Shown here piece after piece: positions 1 to 9,905 of a stretch of 34,794 bases of DNA (positions within the stretch are counted from its first letter, which is position 1; each line of letters begins with the position of its first letter). The notes under the pieces were generated by a model, which did not search any database, had not been told where the DNA came from, and saw nothing but the letters and a program-made list of their open reading frames with translations. The position numbers were made by a program, and so were the translations under genes. The DNA comes from Fragilaria crotonensis. Taxonomy: Eukaryota; Bacillariophyta; Fragilariophyceae; Fragilariales; Fragilariaceae. Location: positions 1 to 34,794 of the forward strand of contig JAKSYS010000657.1 of the NCBI GenBank assembly GCA_022925895.1. The letters run 5' to 3'.

Positions 1-85
1 ATCGATACGCTGCGGCAAGACATCTAGCCTTGGCCAACTCAAGCCCAACTCTTCCGTACCACATCAACATATCAGCATATCAGAA

Positions 86-1302
86 ATGGGAAAGATCCTT
101 GTTGCCATTGCTCAGGCATCCCTCTATTGGGTTCTCTTGAATGCAGCACTTTCGCAAGTTCTTGTGGTTTACCGATGGAACGAATACAATCCTACGCTTG
201 TTCAAGACATTGTGAAGGAAGTTATCATCGAAAAGCCACTAGATCCAGTTATTGAAGAAGAGATTGTTGTCAAGGAAGTTGCGTCAGAATCAGTGGGAGA
301 AATTTTGGATGCCCACACGAAGAGTCGATCGAAGCAGCTCTTGTTGGCATTATACGATGCCAAACACCAGCAAATGACGCAACTTCAAGAATCTGAAGCA
401 AAGTCGCTCTATTGGTCCACCAGTCTATACAACCTTCAACTTATCCAAAACAAGAATTAGCATCAGTAGCGACAGACGTCAATTCGCTTCAGGCACTTCT
501 CATTCAGCCAACATTGGCGGACACTAAGGATGACGCTCTGATCAACCTCTTGGACCAGTCATTGGAAGAGCTTGATAACGTTGTTAACTCGAACGCTTCG
601 AGCTCACTTCTCAAGACCTTGGTCTCTTTGAACCTGACACGCGTTGATGCGCCTACAGTGACCAAGGACTGCCCAACTGCTCCGACTGGAGTTCGAGCCT
701 CAGGACTAAAGGCCGCCGTGGGGACAGTTCAGCATGCGCTTCGGGACCAAAGGAGGGGGAGATCGCTCGAACGATTGTTGAGCGAAATTAATGTGGAAGA
801 TTACATGGCCCTGCCTTTGCCAGAGTCAGCGTTGGCGGACGCGCCTGATCAACAACAAAGCAAATTAGCGAGCAAGCCCACACCTGATTCAGAGGAGAAT
901 CGCATCTGTCTACTCGAGGAGGATCTGATGGACATGGTGGATCTTGCCCTCCAGAAATCACCCACAGACCTACAATTGGCGCTGACCAAGTTTGTCAAGG
1001 ATCTCGATCCCGACACTGATGTAATTCTAGATGCCTTGCTGCCCCCACCATCTTCCTCCATTCGCATGGCACCTCGTGCTTCCACTCCTACGAATTTGCG
1101 ACAAGCGCTCAATTCCGAAGTGCTCTTTTACGGATCAACCAAACTCATCGACACGCTTGTCGATTGGGTCAGCGGCTACAACGATGAACTGGACGGTGTA
1201 CTGGATTCCCTGATTCAAACTGCCGGTGAACAATCAGTGGGACGCATCGTCGTTTCGAAATTGTTGGAGGTAGCCGGGCGAATCCTCTTCCCACACCTGT
1301 AG
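86..1302 (+). CDS. Gene A: unknown protein with N-terminal signal/anchor, one frameshift
   Basis: I do not recognise the family. The ATG at 86 opens a frame with a hydrophobic N-terminus (about residues 3-27), either a signal peptide or an anchor, followed by an acidic segment. That frame stops at 460, while a second frame is open to the TAG at 1302. The second frame has no ATG near its beginning, so the two belong to one gene. One extra A in the AAAA run at 447-450 would join them into about 405 residues with smooth composition. A GT-AG intron at 423-460 would also restore the frame, but 38 nt is very short. The C-terminal half is helical and acidic, with Leu/Asp-rich segments. A decayed copy of codons from about 860-1150 lies at 4450-4730, which supports this being a real gene. 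No catalytic motif is visible. Confidence 0.6.
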
Positions 1303-1574
1303 TGAATCTATACAATACCACTCAAGCGGGTATATTGCTAACGAGATGTAAAGCAAGTAGTAAATCCGTCAAACAGGAAGGGGTTAGGGGTTAGACACAC
1401 AATTTTTTTCTCGTCATTGGCGAGAAGGTTGAAGGCACATTCCCATGAGACACCACGCGGGTTAGCGAGCTACCAAAGACACTGTTGGAAGGAATTGTTT
1501 GAACCATGTAAGCAGCATTTCCGACTGCGTCGTATGGAGTACTACAGTACAACGTAAGATACCTACATGATGAC
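1303..1574. other. Intergenic, 3' flank of gene A
   Basis: No gene is supported here. The stretch contains two copies of a TTAGGGG-like heptamer near 1381-1396, too few to call telomeric, and no ORF with a credible start. Confidence 0.5.
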
Positions 1575-1790
1575 AAGAGGGCCAAGGCGAAGGTTAAGTA
1601 TTGAGAGTAGAACCCCTACCGGTAGAATGGTACAAACTTGACTTTTAAGTTGAGGCCATTCCTTGGATGCGAGGCATTGCAAGGAATGAGCCAATCGCTT
1701 GGCAGTCTTTCTTCCCCAGCAGAAGAAGAATCACCAAATACTGCTTCACTATCAACACAGACTGTAGCCGAAATATTGCCTCGCATTTTG
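1575..1790 (-). pseudogene. Decayed 3' end of a gene B duplicate
   Basis: This stretch aligns by eye with 4755-4970, the 3' flank and last codons of the intact gene B. Both share the AAACTTGACT block, the GAGGCCATTCCTTGG block that encodes the B C-terminus on the minus strand, and the CAGTCTCTTCCTTCCCCAG-like block, in the same order. The stop codon of B is altered here and small indels break the frame. Similarity fades after about 1770, so only about the last 50 codons survive. It lies directly downstream of intact gene A, just as intact B lies downstream of the A fragment, so it is a relic of a block duplication. Confidence 0.75.
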
Positions 1791-2926
1791 GTCCTGACTT
1801 TGACAAACCCGTTGTGGATGAGGATAGTTAACACACACACAAGGTGCATCTACAAAATCTGTTCGGAAGGAAACTCACGTTTAAGTGACGTCAAATCATC
1901 ATTGTTATGCTTGTTTTCATTGAAGCGCATTACGGCATAACAAACTTACAGGAACAAGTCCCGGCAACGTTTATGTTTTGGGTTTAATGAACTTGCGCGA
2001 GGCGTTGTTAGCGGATCATTATCATTATGCTTTATTTATATGAATGCGAAGTGACTTGACAGAGTCTCCGACCTCCTCTGATTTAACTCATGCAAGGCGA
2101 TGCTTTAAATGTTCTAACATGTGGGTCTAAGAACTATCGATGGCACTCGCCTAAACTCTGCAATCTGCTGTCTGGGGATGCACACTAGTTATTAGCAAAT
2201 CTCCATTCTGGCTCATTGTAACAGCGTATGATTGCTTGGATTGATGCAGCTGCGTGCATAAATTTCTGGCTCAAATCTACTTCATAAAAAGCCGAACAAC
2301 GATTAATCCGCGCATCTCGTAATTCTTTCCAATTCCCAACTCAATGAGGATGGATGCGACCGAGCTATCTCATCGTTCGAGAGATATCGGTGGGCACTAT
2401 GTGACCGTGGTTTTATGAGATATTGCACTGCTTATTTGTGCAAGCAAAAACCGTCAAAGAATATCAAAAACAAGGGTATGTTAACGGCGGTATAACGAGA
2501 GACCGGCGAAATGGGCCGGCAAAACTCTTAGGTGACAGAACGGTGTCGATAATAGCTATCATATGCATAGGCGAGACCTCCGTATCGGTCTATCATACAG
2601 TTTACAGACAACATACCAGTACTGTACCTTTTAAGTACTGTACGAGTAAATCAGTCGTACTAGTCGTAGTAGTATCTTTCGGGTCATATAGAGCACGCCC
2701 GACAATTCTGAACATTATATAACAACTCACACATAGACAGATTGGCGCACTGCCGTTATCTAACGGACGAGATTTGTGTATGAGTCTGAAGTCTGCATCG
2801 GTTGAGGAGCACAAGGTGAGGTTTTGGTGTTAGTGATCGCCCAAATCCCGGTGCAGTACAGATAAGGCGACCGCATTGCACCCATTTCACCCTGCGCATC
2901 GCATATTGCATCCATCCATTATATCA
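1791..2926. other. Intergenic region upstream of sulfotransferase 1
   Basis: No supported gene. A palindromic TGACGTCA lies at 1886-1893, and a cluster of GTAC/AGTACT motifs occupies about 2612-2680, some 250-310 bp before the sulfotransferase start. Short open frames here begin with non-ATG codons or show no family signal. Confidence 0.5.
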
Positions 2927-4141
2927 ATGAGCAAGACCGTGAACAGGATGTGGGCTAATAAATTGTCCAGAGCAAGAGAAGGCCGCAATGTGTTGCGCAA
3001 TGTGATTCTTACTTGTATACTTTCCTTCTCAGTTCTTACTGTATCGATGGCACCGCGATCGGTGGTCCACGTATACCAGGAGGAAAACAAGTCATCGACA
3101 GATTTTACTCGATTCTTGGTTGAGCTCGCTCGATTGCCAACTAAGGATCTGCAAAAGAAACTGTACTATGATGACGTCTTCGAACTTGCAGCGCTCGAAA
3201 CAGCACAAAGAAACTCTTTAGTTAAGTCATGTCCGCTCAAATCCTTACCTACATGGCTCCCACCTTCGGCACTGTCCCCTCGGGTCTATCATCGCCCTTC
3301 TCATGTCATTTGGTACGAGCATTTGAGCAAAGCTGGTGGGACGTCATTTTGCAAGCTGGCGCAAACCAATTTGAACAATACCACAGAAGTTCCTGCCCAC
3401 TACTGCATGCCAGGCGATGGTCGATTGAAAGATGGACGTGTGGGTCTTTGGAACAATTCCAAGCTTCTCAAATACAGAGAGAAGAAGCCCCTCATCAGGA
3501 TCGTATCCAATGAGTGGAACCCATTTCCACCAGACCGATGGAAGTTGGAGGATCAACTATACTTCGTCACCACAATTCGAGACCCCCTGGATCGACTGGT
3601 TTCCGCCTATGAATATCAATTCTGGGGTATTATGCTCAATAAAAAACCCAAAAAACCAACGTTTGACGAATGGCTTGTGAAGAACCGAGAAACCTCGTTT
3701 AACATGTCGGCGCTCAATCCGGCATTGTACCTTCACATAGCACGATATAACTTCATTGCTTGGAAGTTCAGCAACGGTACCATGCCCCAGGGTGACCGCA
3801 ACGCCACCGATTCAATGGGTTTACCAGTGGGAGTGACTCGCGACGAGGAAGATCAATGGCTCGCTCCGTTTGTCATGGCGGCCAAGACGTTATCCAAGTT
3901 TGACCTGGTGCTAGTATTGGAGCTCATGCCCAGTTATTCGTCCAAGATGTTAGTCGAGACCCTCGGTTGGAACAACCTTTCGGAAATTCACGTCGTATCA
4001 GCGGGGAAAGTCCATGGCAGCAGTGCTTCGCGAGCGCTAACGAAAGACGTGTACGATGCCTTGTGGGAAGGTAATCGATTCGATATGATCCTGTACCTGT
4101 GGATGAAGGCTGTGCAAATGATCAGGTCACAATGCAAATGA
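2927..4141 (+). CDS. Type II membrane sulfotransferase, copy 1
   Basis: This is a probable Golgi carbohydrate sulfotransferase that moves sulfate from PAPS to a glycan. The ATG at 2927 gives 404 residues; the open frame runs further upstream but without an ATG. A short basic cytosolic tail precedes a membrane anchor at about residues 24-41. The PAPS 5'-phosphosulfate loop is EHLSKAGGTSF (131-141), the eukaryotic Hx3KxGGTS pattern. The 3'-phosphate motif is TTIRDPLDRLVSAY (215-228), with Arg218, Asp219 and Ser226. Several N-glycosylation sequons fit a lumenal domain. The pattern is closest to heparan-type 2-O/6-O sulfotransferases, but the acceptor cannot be told from sequence. A paralogue with almost the same catalytic domain lies at 14122-15438; this copy has two extra codons right after the 3'-phosphate motif (YEYQFW against YQFW). 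Confidence 0.9.
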   Translation: MSKTVNRMWANKLSRAREGRNVLRNVILTCILSFSVLTVSMAPRSVVHVYQEENKSSTDFTRFLVELARLPTKDLQKKLYYDDVFELAALETAQRNSLVKSCPLKSLPTWLPPSALSPRVYHRPSHVIWYEHLSKAGGTSFCKLAQTNLNNTTEVPAHYCMPGDGRLKDGRVGLWNNSKLLKYREKKPLIRIVSNEWNPFPPDRWKLEDQLYFVTTIRDPLDRLVSAYEYQFWGIMLNKKPKKPTFDEWLVKNRETSFNMSALNPALYLHIARYNFIAWKFSNGTMPQGDRNATDSMGLPVGVTRDEEDQWLAPFVMAAKTLSKFDLVLVLELMPSYSSKMLVETLGWNNLSEIHVVSAGKVHGSSASRALTKDVYDALWEGNRFDMILYLWMKAVQMIRSQCK

Positions 4142-4300
4142 ATGGACCACTTTCATCTCGCATTGTTGTACATACAAAGGATGGACAGTTTTGTTTTGTC
4201 TGCGTGAAGATGGAGAAGGGCAGCTGTTGGTGGGTGTATTTTGTCTACCGCTGCCAAGACAGTATCGTGTTTAAGAATAGATTGTGGACCAATCAAGGCT
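4142..4300 (+). repeat. Duplicated 3' flank of sulfotransferase 1
   Basis: The downstream sequence matches 15439-15600 after the second sulfotransferase, including GGATGGACAGTTTTGTTTT and GTTTAAGAATRGATTG blocks. The duplication therefore extends past the stop codon into the probable 3' UTR. Similarity is lost soon after about 4290. Confidence 0.75.
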
Positions 4301-4449
4301 ACGCGATCTGAACACATGGTGAATACGCAGCTGTTCAGTTCACCTGACATCAAGGCTACTTGTTGCCTGGACATCTGTACATATATTAACTCTTCCTCGA
4401 CCGTAAAGGAAGTTGCCACTTATAGTTCTCCCTGATTTACAGACATCAA

Positions 4450-4730
4450 GGCAACGTAGCAGGCAAGCTCACTTCTGATGAAGTGGTGTGCCGTGTCAGC
4501 CTGCTTGAGGAGGTTGTGATGGAGACCAGAAATCAAGCTTTGACCAATAAGAGTTTTGACTTCGTTCGTCAACGATCTTGATCTCAACTGTGATATGATT
4601 CTAGATACCTGGCAACCTGCTGTCTCCTCCATCCACATCGATTTGTTTGTAATTGCGTGCTTCCAGCCGTACGAATTGCGACAAGCACTCAATTTCGAAG
4701 TGCTCGTTTACCGATGAACCAAACTCAGGA
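4450..4730 (+). pseudogene. Decayed C-terminal fragment of a gene A duplicate
   Basis: It aligns with about 860-1150 of gene A. Shared blocks in the same order include GCTTGAGGAGGWTSTGATGGA, the GATTCTAGATRCC block, TCCTCCATYC, and the ACGAATTGCGACAAGC-to-AATTYCGAAGTGCTC block. Indels and stops destroy the frame and the last part of the gene is missing. It lies immediately before the intact gene B in the same relative order and orientation as gene A and the B remnant in block 1. Confidence 0.8.
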
Positions 4731-4823
4731 AAACCGAGACGACAGTGAAAATTAAGACAAAGGCAAGGCTAAAGTATTGGGAACAACATCTCATTATTGG
4801 GAAAAAACTTCAAACTTGACTAT

Positions 4824-5825
4824 TTATTGAGGCCATTCCTTGGGTGAGAAGGCTTTGGAAAGAATGCGCCAATCACTGGCAGTCTCTTCCTTCCCCAGAA
4901 GTAGAAAGTCATCAAATACAGTGTCCTGAGCTCCATTACCAACACGGACTGTAGCGGTAGCCGCCAAGCCGCAAACATCCATTGATACGATCGAATCGTG
5001 TGCGCGACAGGTGGGTGCATGGGGACGTTGAGATTCCACCCCTTCCAAATATGTAGAGAGCGAGACTTCGAGCAATGATCCCGCAGGCGCCGACCAATCA
5101 TCTTCATCATCATGAGTGTCGTCATCGCGAGGCCGAGATCCTACTGCAATAAGAGACGCACGTGGATCAAAGAGCTGTTCTGCCTTGGCCCGTCCAACTG
5201 CACCCCCGCCATGTTCCACATCGAGGTACGTTTGAAGAGCTTGATTCAAGGAACCGAATGCACTCCTGCTAGTCCTCTGAGCAGCTTCTCCCCCAATGAC
5301 AACTTCTCTTAGAATCAGCCAACCATCGTTTGCAATCATTGAGTTATTCCTTTCATCAGGATCCAACCTTAAGAGAGTCAAATACCTCTGGTAACCATCA
5401 ACACCCAACAACTTGACAAGTGCTGTTCTATCGTCTGACAACGTCATGGACAACAGTCGTGGTGTCATGATGCTGGCTGTGTTCCGTGACCCAAGCGAGG
5501 AATTGGTTCGTTGTTCAAACTCGGCCTTGGCGGTTGTGGCTGTCCACCCGAAGTGTTCATCATGTCGCCATATCACACCCTGTGGGTGCCACGTGGTGGA
5601 GACCGTGTCCAGTGCCGACGCGGCCCAACCATGAGACGACTCGACAAGTCGTAAAATGTTGTTGGAGCATTGCGCCGCTTCGAGACCGACTTGCACAAAT
5701 TGTCGAGGACCACTGGTAGTAGCCATCATCATGGGGCTGTTGTTTCCTCCGTGTGTCATGTGGTGCCGGACTTGATATGAGGCAAGTGCGGCACGTCTTG
5801 TTGCAGTAGAGACATGAAGGATCAT
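4824..5825 (-). CDS. Gene B: tandem NTF2-like (lumazine-binding-2/SnoaL-type) protein
   Basis: A single uninterrupted 333-residue frame starts at the ATG whose first base is 5825. Residues about 189-328 look like the putative lumazine-binding NTF2-like family (Pfam Lumazine_bd_2 type): a long first helix ending in TYLD, a FDPRASLIAVG strand, SMDVCGLAATATVRV, then FDDFLLLGKEE and DWRILSKAF. Residues about 46-178 appear to be a second, more diverged copy of the same alpha+beta fold (TWHPQGVIWRH, YLTLLRLD, DGWLILREVVIG). Such folds usually form cone-shaped pockets in small-molecule enzymes or binding proteins; no catalytic residue can be assigned. No transmembrane segment is evident. Internal Met23 or Met32-34 could be alternative starts. 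A remnant of a duplicate 3' end lies at 1575-1790. Confidence 0.85.
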   Translation of the reverse strand: MILHVSTATRRAALASYQVRHHMTHGGNNSPMMMATTSGPRQFVQVGLEAAQCSNNILRLVESSHGWAASALDTVSTTWHPQGVIWRHDEHFGWTATTAKAEFEQRTNSSLGSRNTASIMTPRLLSMTLSDDRTALVKLLGVDGYQRYLTLLRLDPDERNNSMIANDGWLILREVVIGGEAAQRTSRSAFGSLNQALQTYLDVEHGGGAVGRAKAEQLFDPRASLIAVGSRPRDDDTHDDEDDWSAPAGSLLEVSLSTYLEGVESQRPHAPTCRAHDSIVSMDVCGLAATATVRVGNGAQDTVFDDFLLLGKEETASDWRILSKAFSPKEWPQ

Positions 5826-6295
5826 TTTGTTGACTTTGATATTTGAATGCTTCGTCGTATGGAATAGTGATGCACCAAGTCAAGATAATAGTGAATCAGG
5901 AAGGAGGTTGCAAATTGCCGATGAAGTGAAGAAGGACAAGAAGATGAGACTAAAACTGCAACTGGAACCCGTTGGTGTCAAGGGTCAAGTAGCCTCCCAG
6001 ACTCGGCTCTGTCTGGCAAAGATCGCACGCAGCTGTCAAAGGACCGACATCCGGAGGTTCCGGAACTTTGGCTTTATGGGCGTATCGCGTAGCTGTACGG
6101 TGGACACAGAGCGATTATCTAAATAAAAAAATTCGCAGCCCCCCTCTAGATGATTCTCATGCAAGTGGAATGTTGCGCTCATCATAGATATAATGTAAAA
6201 CGTGAATTCTTTGGATGCCTAAGGACAAATCAATTGTTACGACATTTCGAGAATTAATCGATGATTCGGATGAACTACTTAGGGATAACCGCAGA
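5826..6295. other. Intergenic region upstream of gene B
   Basis: This is the 5' flank and probable promoter of gene B. A 99-codon open frame on the plus strand (5827-6126) starts at a non-ATG codon and shows no family signal, so no gene is called. Confidence 0.45.
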
Positions 6296-6402
6296 AGCCA
6301 TTGGCTTCGCGAAGCCATTGGCTGCAGCCATTGGCTTCGCAAAGCCATTGGCTGTAGCCATTGGCTTCGAAGCCACTGGCTACGCAGCCATTGGCTTCGC
6401 CG
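6296..6402. repeat. Palindromic GAAGCCATTGGCTTC array, copy 1
   Basis: Five to six tandem, slightly variable copies of AGCCATTGGCT with TTCGCGAA, TGCA or TCGA spacers. Both GAAGCCA-T-TGGCTTC and TGGCTTCGCGAAGCCA are palindromes, so each strand can fold into nested hairpins. The same motif recurs at 13411-13500. Translated, the array gives a meaningless SHWLR/AIGC repeat, so it is not treated as coding. Confidence 0.85.
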
Positions 6403-7187
6403 ATCTAGTCAAGGAACGTGTTTTCCAAAAAAAGAACTCGACACAAATTGGAACAATAAAGAAACTTGTGCTCTATGAAATATATGTGTGGTACAGTATA
6501 TACAATACACGTAATGGGTTGTCGGTTATCGCTTTATCGGAGTCGTAGGTCTCATCTATGTAAGAGAGTATTTGGTTCTACGTACCTGCTAGTAATACTG
6601 TACACCCTGCAAAGCAAGTGTGACGTCAATTTGGCACACGTTCTTGTTATTGATGCAGGATATTTGAGTACTACCGGTAGTACAAGTACTCCGTATAGTT
6701 GATGAGATTGCTGGCTTGTTGTTCATATCGTTGATTGTACACCGGATCACAACAAGGACAATGGGAGTTTGAATCATTCCTTGATGGGGGGGTGCAGCTA
6801 ATGTGCCTCCTTCATCAGATAGCATAGCAGCACGACAGCACCATTGACCAGCCAAGATCTCCCGTTTTGCATCTTCGTCGACGAGGATCTTGAGCTTGGA
6901 CTTGACTGCACCACTAGTGGTGAAAAGCTGAGTTTGTCTGCGAACACCAATTTCAATCACGATGCTACTTACACTTGTAAATACATGAGAAAGAAGATGG
7001 ATCCTACTACTGGTCATGTAGTACTTATGTACTAACTATTAACTGTGTCTGAATTGGTGTATGGTCAACACAAGAATGACTGCAACAGCTATGGAAGATT
7101 GATTCACGATAAGTCACACTTTGTTGGCGACATCACGAGAACAACTCACAGAAGAATTTTGGATTCCCCATACATTTCGGATTAGCA
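6403..7187. other. Intergenic region upstream of the repeat-protein gene
   Basis: No supported gene. It contains a TGACGTCA at 6621-6628 and a GTAC-rich cluster at 6660-6700 with the palindrome TACTACCGGTAGTA. Open frames on either strand lack any recognisable domain. Confidence 0.45.
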
Positions 7188-9561
7188 ATGGAAGGCGGTA
7201 ACTTTGGTTCTTTTCGCAACGAATCATCACCGACAGGTAAGAAGAGGGCGGATGATCAAAACCTGTGTCTGAAAAGGGAGCGACAGCTTTTGCGTGACGT
7301 CGAACTATTTGGAGGACTCCACAGTTGTTCTGTGAAGGCTTTGTGTGACAGGAAACCGGATGACTATGGAAGACCGAACTCTGCATTGAGAAAAGCAGTG
7401 CGAAACAAAGTGAATAAATGGAAGAATTTGAGCCCTGAAGCCTACCAACGTCGCGTAGTTGAAGCATTTGGTGGCAACACTGCGTCAATTCAGAGACTCT
7501 CGGACGCGCCACTTTCACCACCATTGGCACACTCACCACAATTGGCACACTCTCCACCATCACGGCAAGCAGAGTCGGCACCGTTTGCACTACAAAGAAT
7601 GATGAGGTCTCCAGGAGGGATCGTTCCATACTCTACTACGCCACCATCCGCCAGCAGCAGCCTTATGATTGCTATGCCTGGCGGAACTGTCACAAAAGAA
7701 GAAATGTACATCCATGAAGTTTTGGCTGATTCTAGCAGGTTTGGTACGTGAGAGGAGGTGCTCCAGAGGGTGATTTTTGTCTTTTTCTCACACCAGCATG
7801 ACTTGCTTTTTTGAAATGAATTTAGTCGAGATCGATGTTGACATTGATCGTCCGGAGCGTAACCGTGAAGCCATTATCTTCTACTTTACTGGCAAGAAAC
7901 ACGAAGGCAAGTTGCACAACGGCTTTTCGATTCAAATGTCGGTGGATCCTCGCGATGCGAGAGCTGGACTTTACCGAGCTTATTTGATGGCCGGTAGCCC
8001 CCACTTCGTTTTCATCAAAGCGCCTGGTCTAAGTGCCAGCTTTCGAGTGGACCATGCTGAAATCAAGAAAAGAGATAGGAACGCCTGTCCTCGAATCCAA
8101 GAGGCTATTGACTTGAATCGAAATGATGTTGAGAATGATGGTAAGCGCGTCGCGCAGCACTTTCTTCTCAAATTTCCTTCGTACCTCCACCTGTCGAATG
8201 CTATCTACTCACCTGACGCAAGGGGGGGACGGATCCAAGGAGTGATTACACCATATCCTATCAAAAATGAGGTTGGTGGAAAAGATAACGTCAATGTGAT
8301 GTGTCGCATTGCTTGGAGAATTCATATTGTTGAAGCGACAATGCGAGTTGTGGAGGAGGTCAATACTGAGGGTAAAAGTGAGGAGGACGACATGGCGGAG
8401 CAACTTGCAGGTATGATTTTATAAGCAACTTTGAATGATAAATTATAAATATATTCTCACCCACCATTGAGCATAGCATGTTGCTTCACTTCTTCTTCAT
8501 TGCCAGGGTCCGGTAGTAACGGGCTTCTTGCCGATGCCATGCAAACCCCACATCCCATCCGCTTACCTCCTGTACCCACTGTTGACATCGTCAATCAAGC
8601 TGCTTCTGCTACTTCATCTGAAAGAAATCCTTTCGTTGTCGGTGGCATTGTCCAAGTCTCATCAAATACTCCCACCAACACCAATGGTGATGCGGGCGTT
8701 GCACTGATTGATACCATGATGGCGGACTTTGTGCAATTTCCCAACAAGCGCCCTCGCGAATCTGAGGAGGAGCTACGTGGTGATTCTGGGGAGTTCTTGG
8801 TACAGCGCCCGCGTGAAAATGACGAGAAAGATGATAATTACTGCCCTGATCGTAGCGGGGCTTCCGGTGCTACACATCCCCCACATCCCATCCACTTACC
8901 TCCGGCTCCCCCTGTTGACATTGTCAATCAAGCTGCTCCTGCAACTTCACCTCAAATTAATCCTTTCATTGTCGGTAGCATTATCCAAGACTCGTCGAAT
9001 GCCCGCACCAATACCAATGTTGATCCGGATTCTGCACTCGTTGATTCCGTGATGGCGGCGGACTATGTGGAATTTCCCAAGAAGTGCCCTCGTGAATCTG
9101 AGGAGGAGTTACGTGATTATCCTGAAGGGTCCTTGGTGCAGCACCCACGTGAAAATGATGAGAAAGATGATAACTACTGCCTTGATCGTAGTGGTGCCGG
9201 TGCCACGAAGCCCTCACATTCCATCCACTTACCTCCTGTTCCCACTGTTGATGTCGTCGTCGATCAGGCTGTTTGCATTGCTACTCCTCCTTCTTTCAAT
9301 CTCGGTGGCATTGTTGAAGGCAACATAGCTTTCCGCAGCGGTGATGTGGATGTTACACTTGATACCGTGATGATGGAGCATGTGCAATTCCCAAAGAAGC
9401 GCCCTCGTGAGTTTAAGGAAGAGCAATGTTGTGATCGTGAAGAGCCCTTGTTGCAACGCCCTCGTGAAAACGAGGAGGAAGATGATGATTACTCTTCAGA
9501 AGAAGGAGATTACTTTGTAGTAGATGATGATTTTGATGAAGTCGATGACAATTCGCTCTGA
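7188..9561 (+). CDS. Three-exon unknown protein with 111-residue C-terminal tandem repeats
   Basis: I do not recognise the family. Exons 7188-7743, 7826-8410 and 8507-9561 join in frame to 731 residues. The introns are 82 nt (GTACGT...TTTAG) and 96 nt (GTATGA...GCCAG), and each acceptor chosen is the one that keeps the frame open. Exon 1 has a basic, helix-rich N-terminus (KRERQLLRDVELFGG and a RKAVRNKVNKWKNL block), then Ser/Pro-rich sequence. Exon 2 encodes a compact, mixed alpha/beta-looking region of about 195 residues. Exon 3 is three tandem repeats: units at 8539-8871 and 8872-9204 are exactly 333 nt each, and a third, more diverged unit runs from 9205 to about 9510. Each unit has a HLPPVPTVD-like start, a FPKKRPRE-type basic cluster that could be a nuclear localisation signal, and an acidic RPRENDEKDD end. 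The protein ends in an acidic tail. Confidence 0.75.
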
Positions 9562-9905
9562 TCTATGAGATAACTTTTCTATGTTGCCGCTGTATTGATT
9601 TGGAACATCATATACCGGTAGGATATATTAATCTTGCTCTTCGAGCCAATTGAGAGTGTAGCTACAGTACTGATTGGAACCAAGACTTGAACCTGAATTT
9701 ACAGGTAACAAAAATGAATTCAACATTATAGACAGCGTGTGATTGTCCTTCAGCCCTTCAGCTATAGAGAGCCTAATCAGAAATCGTGATGGGAACCAAG
9801 ACTACATGGTGAACTTGCTTGTACACCGATCACCACAAAATTCAATCACTCATAAAGCAAGCTCACAAACGATCATAAAAATCAACCACCGTGTTCCAGG
9901 GCAAA
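9562..9905. other. Intergenic
   Basis: No gene. A GGAACCAAGACT block occurs twice, near 9677 and near 9791. It may hold the left end of the Harbinger-type element, but no terminal inverted repeat could be matched by eye. Confidence 0.4.

Noticed and set aside
423-460. 38-nt GT-AG intron in gene A
   Set aside because: It restores the frame but is far shorter than the 68-160-nt introns found elsewhere in the window. A one-base error in the A run is simpler.
1381-1397. GGGGTTAGGGGTTAG, resembling telomeric repeats
   Set aside because: Only two imperfect units, inside gene-bearing sequence.
5827-6126. 99-codon plus-strand frame next to gene B
   Set aside because: It has a non-ATG start, lies in the presumed promoter of gene B, and has no homology that I recognise.
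6215-6548. Open frames encoding SHWLR/AIGC repeats
   Set aside because: They are translations of the palindromic DNA array in two frames. No start context, domain or codon pattern supports a gene.
7114-7629. Minus-strand 171-codon open frame
   Set aside because: It lies antisense to exon 1 of the repeat-protein gene, whose splice sites and frame are consistent. No domain is seen on the minus strand.
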